This document shows positions 44,479 to 46,224 of a stretch of 46,224 bases of DNA, in pieces; the stretch's first letter is position 1, and each line of letters begins with the position of its first letter. Source of the DNA: Bacteroidota bacterium (GTDB lineage: Bacteria > Bacteroidota > Bacteroidia > JACCXN01); assembly GCA_013696965.1 (NCBI GenBank), contig JACCXN010000021.1:1-46224 (forward strand). The letters are read 5' to 3'. A program made the position numbers and the translations under genes. The notes under the pieces were generated by a model. That model did not search any database and was not told the DNA's origin. It saw only the letters and a list, made by a program, of their open reading frames with translations.

Positions 44479-45784
44479 ACAAACAACCCCTCGCATTGAG
44501 TATATTTTCAGGTTTTTATTAACTGAAATGTCAGGAATCAGCCTTGATTTCACAAGTGATTTTGACTATTTTAATGCCTGCGATGGAGCAAAAATAAATT
44601 ATTCTTCCCAGGCTTCAAAAACTGCTTACTCCATACATCCAGTAGGATTATTATTTGAATCAACAATTGAAAAACAACAAATTCAGGTATTTGAACACAA
44701 TGGAGTAAAAGCTTTTTTCGAAACAGATAAAAGCGCTGAAATTCCTTTTGATTTATTTGCCGCTTCTTTTTATTTGATTTCCAGGTATGAAGAATATCTT
44801 CCTTTTAGAGCAGATAACCATCAAAGGTTTCCAGCCACTGAAAGCCTTGCTTTTAAAAACAATTTTTTAACTCAGCCTGTGGTAAATATCTGGCTTGAAA
44901 ATTTAAAAAAAGTTTTATTAAGGCATTTTCCTGATTTGCAAATTCGTACCTCTGCTTATCAATTTATCTCCAGTATTGATGTGGACAATGGATATGCCTA
45001 CATGGGAAAAAGTTGGTGGAAAACCTTTGGTGCATTTTCAAAACATTTTTTAAAATTCGATTTCAAAAAAATCAGGGAAAGAACTTTGGTTTTATGTGGA
45101 TTTAAAAAGGATCCCTTTGATGAATATAATTTTCAACACGCCCTGCAGTTAAAATATAAATTTTCTTCCCTATACTTTTTGCTTTGCGGTAAATCCTCAA
45201 AAAATGACCATAACATTTTGCCTCAGGGAAAAGCCTTCAATAAACTTGTAAACAAGCTTGCCGGTTTTGCCGAAATTGGAATTCATCCTTCCTATACATC
45301 CAATAAATATCCTGAAAGGGTAAAAAATGAAAAGCAAGTATTGGAGAAAATTTCCAACAAAAAAATTACCAGGAGCAGACAGCACTTCTTAAAATTGAAA
45401 TTGCCTAATACTTATTCTGTTCTAATTAATTCAGGCATTCAGGAAGACTACACAATGGGCTATGCCTCGCACCCCGGATTCAGGGCAGGCATTTGTACTG
45501 CTTTTAATTTTTATAATTTGGAACGGGAGCAAAGAACAGAATTGAAGGTTTTTCCCTTTGCAATTATGGATGTTACTTTTTCAGATTACATGAATTTAAA
45601 TGCTTCTGAAGCCATTAACTTAATTATTCCAATTGTTGAAGAAATAAAAAAAGTAAATGGTCTTTTTATAAGCGTCTGGCACGACAGAAATTTTGAAAAC
45701 AAAAACAAAATAAAAGGTTGGAATGAGGTTTATGAGGAAATGGTAACTGTTGCAAGAAGCAACCAATGTTGTCATTCCGAATGA
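44462..45784 (+). CDS. Polysaccharide deacetylase family protein
   Basis: A 440-residue protein. The N-terminal part (EYIFRFLLTEMSGISLDF, residues to about 150, with PFDLFAASFYLISRYEEYL) is the domain often found before Bacteroidota polysaccharide deacetylases. The NodB-like part includes FISSIDVDNGYAYMGK (metal-binding Asp pair), EIGIHPSYTSNKYPERV and MGYASHPGFRAGICTAFNFY. It should remove acetyl groups from an amino sugar, freeing amines for the acyltransferases upstream. The last four codons before the stop come from the palindromic element at 45770, so the true ancestral C-terminus was different. Only the distal part is altered; the core is intact. Confidence 0.82.
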   Translation: MLIYCKQTTPRIEYIFRFLLTEMSGISLDFTSDFDYFNACDGAKINYSSQASKTAYSIHPVGLLFESTIEKQQIQVFEHNGVKAFFETDKSAEIPFDLFAASFYLISRYEEYLPFRADNHQRFPATESLAFKNNFLTQPVVNIWLENLKKVLLRHFPDLQIRTSAYQFISSIDVDNGYAYMGKSWWKTFGAFSKHFLKFDFKKIRERTLVLCGFKKDPFDEYNFQHALQLKYKFSSLYFLLCGKSSKNDHNILPQGKAFNKLVNKLAGFAEIGIHPSYTSNKYPERVKNEKQVLEKISNKKITRSRQHFLKLKLPNTYSVLINSGIQEDYTMGYASHPGFRAGICTAFNFYNLEREQRTELKVFPFAIMDVTFSDYMNLNASEAINLIIPIVEEIKKVNGLFISVWHDRNFENKNKIKGWNEVYEEMVTVARSNQCCHSE

Positions 45785-45870
45785 ATCGAAGCGCAATGGA
45801 GGAATCTCTTTCTGATTGCAGTGTTTGTTTCATGTACTATTTGCAAGAGATTCCTATGGTCTGAATGACA
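45770..45870. repeat. Palindromic MITE/REP-like element with TGTCATTC ends
   Basis: Ends TGTCATTC (45770-45777) and GAATGACA (45863-45870) are inverted copies. An inner inverted pair, AGGAATCTCTT (45800-45810) and AAGAGATTCCT (45845-45855), lets the whole fold as a long hairpin. Sequences of this TGTCATTCCGAA type recur in many Bacteroidota genomes. It overlaps the 3' end of the deacetylase gene and supplies its TGA at 45782. Confidence 0.78.
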
Positions 45871-45871
45871 G

Positions 45872-45899
45872 TTTCTTTTTTTTAGAAAAAAAAAAGAAA
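45872..45899. terminator. A/T hairpin between convergent genes
   Basis: TTTCTTTTTTTT (45872-45883) is mirrored by a complementary A-run ending AAAAGAAA (to 45899), with an AG turn. It lies between the plus-strand deacetylase gene and the minus-strand T9SS gene and could end both. It is almost only A-T pairs, so its strength is uncertain. Confidence 0.4.
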
Positions 45900-45912
45900 T
45901 TTTCCTCTAACA

Positions 45913-46224
45913 TCATCTCATTAAATGCAGGGAACCTTGTTTAAAGGCTTCTCCATTTTCCAGAACTCCGGTTATGGTATAATAATAAACCCCCTGGCTG
46001 CATTCCTGGCCTGTAACTGTGTGGCCATCCCAGTGCATATCGTTTCCTTTTTCCCAAGCGTGAATTTGTATGCCCCAGCGGTTGACAATACTTACCTGGA
46101 ATGTTTTTGCCCCTTTTACAACCAGAGTGAATGTATCGTTTTTGCCGTCACCATTGGGGGTGAATACATTGGGGGCAAGCACCAGTAAAGTGGAGGCTAT
46201 GTTTATGGTATGCATTACTGTATC
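45913..46224 (-). CDS. T9SS type B (gliding-associated) sorting domain, 3' part of a large secreted protein
   Basis: The frame is open to the window edge, so the gene continues beyond 46224 and the ATG at 46215 is not its start. The encoded 104 residues hold the type B sorting domain (CHU_C-like): VFTPNGDGKNDTFTLVVKG, VSIVNRWGIQIHAWEKG, WDGHTVTGQECSQGVYYYTI, ending GSLHLMR. Such domains guide proteins through the type IX secretion system. The upstream part is unseen, so the protein's role is unknown. Confidence 0.9.
   Translation of the reverse strand, partial: DTVMHTINIASTLLVLAPNVFTPNGDGKNDTFTLVVKGAKTFQVSIVNRWGIQIHAWEKGNDMHWDGHTVTGQECSQGVYYYTITGVLENGEAFKQGSLHLMR

Overview
The window looks like part of an AT-rich, low-GC genome from the Bacteroidota. 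The signs are: many genes preceded by TAnnTTTG-type -7 boxes with no Shine-Dalgarno sequence; type IX secretion (T9SS) C-terminal sorting domains at 11655-12141 and at the right edge; a TonB-dependent receptor with a carboxypeptidase-like N-terminal domain paired with a DUF4249 lipoprotein; a PD40/SPOR giant envelope protein; and several short lipoproteins. No phage, integrase, intact insertion sequence, rRNA or CRISPR array was seen. I cannot name the genus from sequence alone.

Layout. 1-465: terminator and tRNA-His (minus). 465-9212: copper-type P-type ATPase, then a surface-polysaccharide block made of a glycosyltransferase-methyltransferase fusion, two paralogous Wzx-like flippases and an asparagine-synthase-family amidotransferase, with several 1-nt TAATG overlaps. 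9297-11602: two tandem paralogous lipoproteins. 11655-12330: gene debris, the tail of a T9SS-secreted protein abutting the tail of an AraC-type regulator. 12549-17934: housekeeping genes (ornithine aminotransferase, TraB/GumN protein, RlmD-type rRNA methyltransferase, TPMT-like methyltransferase, PyrR-like phosphoribosyltransferase, lipoprotein). 18410-26158: a giant protein of about 2580 residues with TPR, PD40, a very long charged helical region containing five tandem 112-114-residue repeats, and three SPOR-like modules. 26182-28936: ClpS, an M48 lipoprotein protease, NfeD and flotillin-like FloA. 28976-29477: a cluster of palindromic repeats. 29528-32785: DUF4249 plus TonB-dependent receptor (minus). 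32895-33003: tRNA-Arg and terminator. 33279-39197: FAD amine-oxidase-like enzyme, a lone LuxR HTH, an orphan lipoprotein, a helical-repeat protein, and a ubiquitin-like protein followed by a possible nuclease-fold protein. 39727-45784: a probable glycan-modification cassette (alpha/alpha-barrel protein, DltA-like adenylation enzyme, carrier protein, GNAT, AAC(3)-like acyltransferase, polysaccharide deacetylase). Right edge: the end of a large T9SS type-B (gliding-associated) protein.

How parts may work together. The left block (2603-9212) and the right cassette (39727-45784) both look like cell-surface glycan functions. In the right cassette an amino acid (the adenylation motif FDLS contains the Asp that normally contacts the alpha-amino group) would be activated, loaded on the carrier protein and passed to an amino sugar by one of two acyltransferases, after a deacetylase frees the amine. 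This is inference. The best candidates for something undescribed are the giant PD40/coiled-coil/triple-SPOR protein with its amplified repeat, the ubiquitin-like/nuclease-like pair with structured upstream DNA, and the carrier-protein acylation cassette. There are also several non-coding repeat families: the 28976-29477 palindrome cluster, a long-range inverted repeat at 35500-35698, and a palindromic insertion at 45770-45870 that supplies a stop codon.
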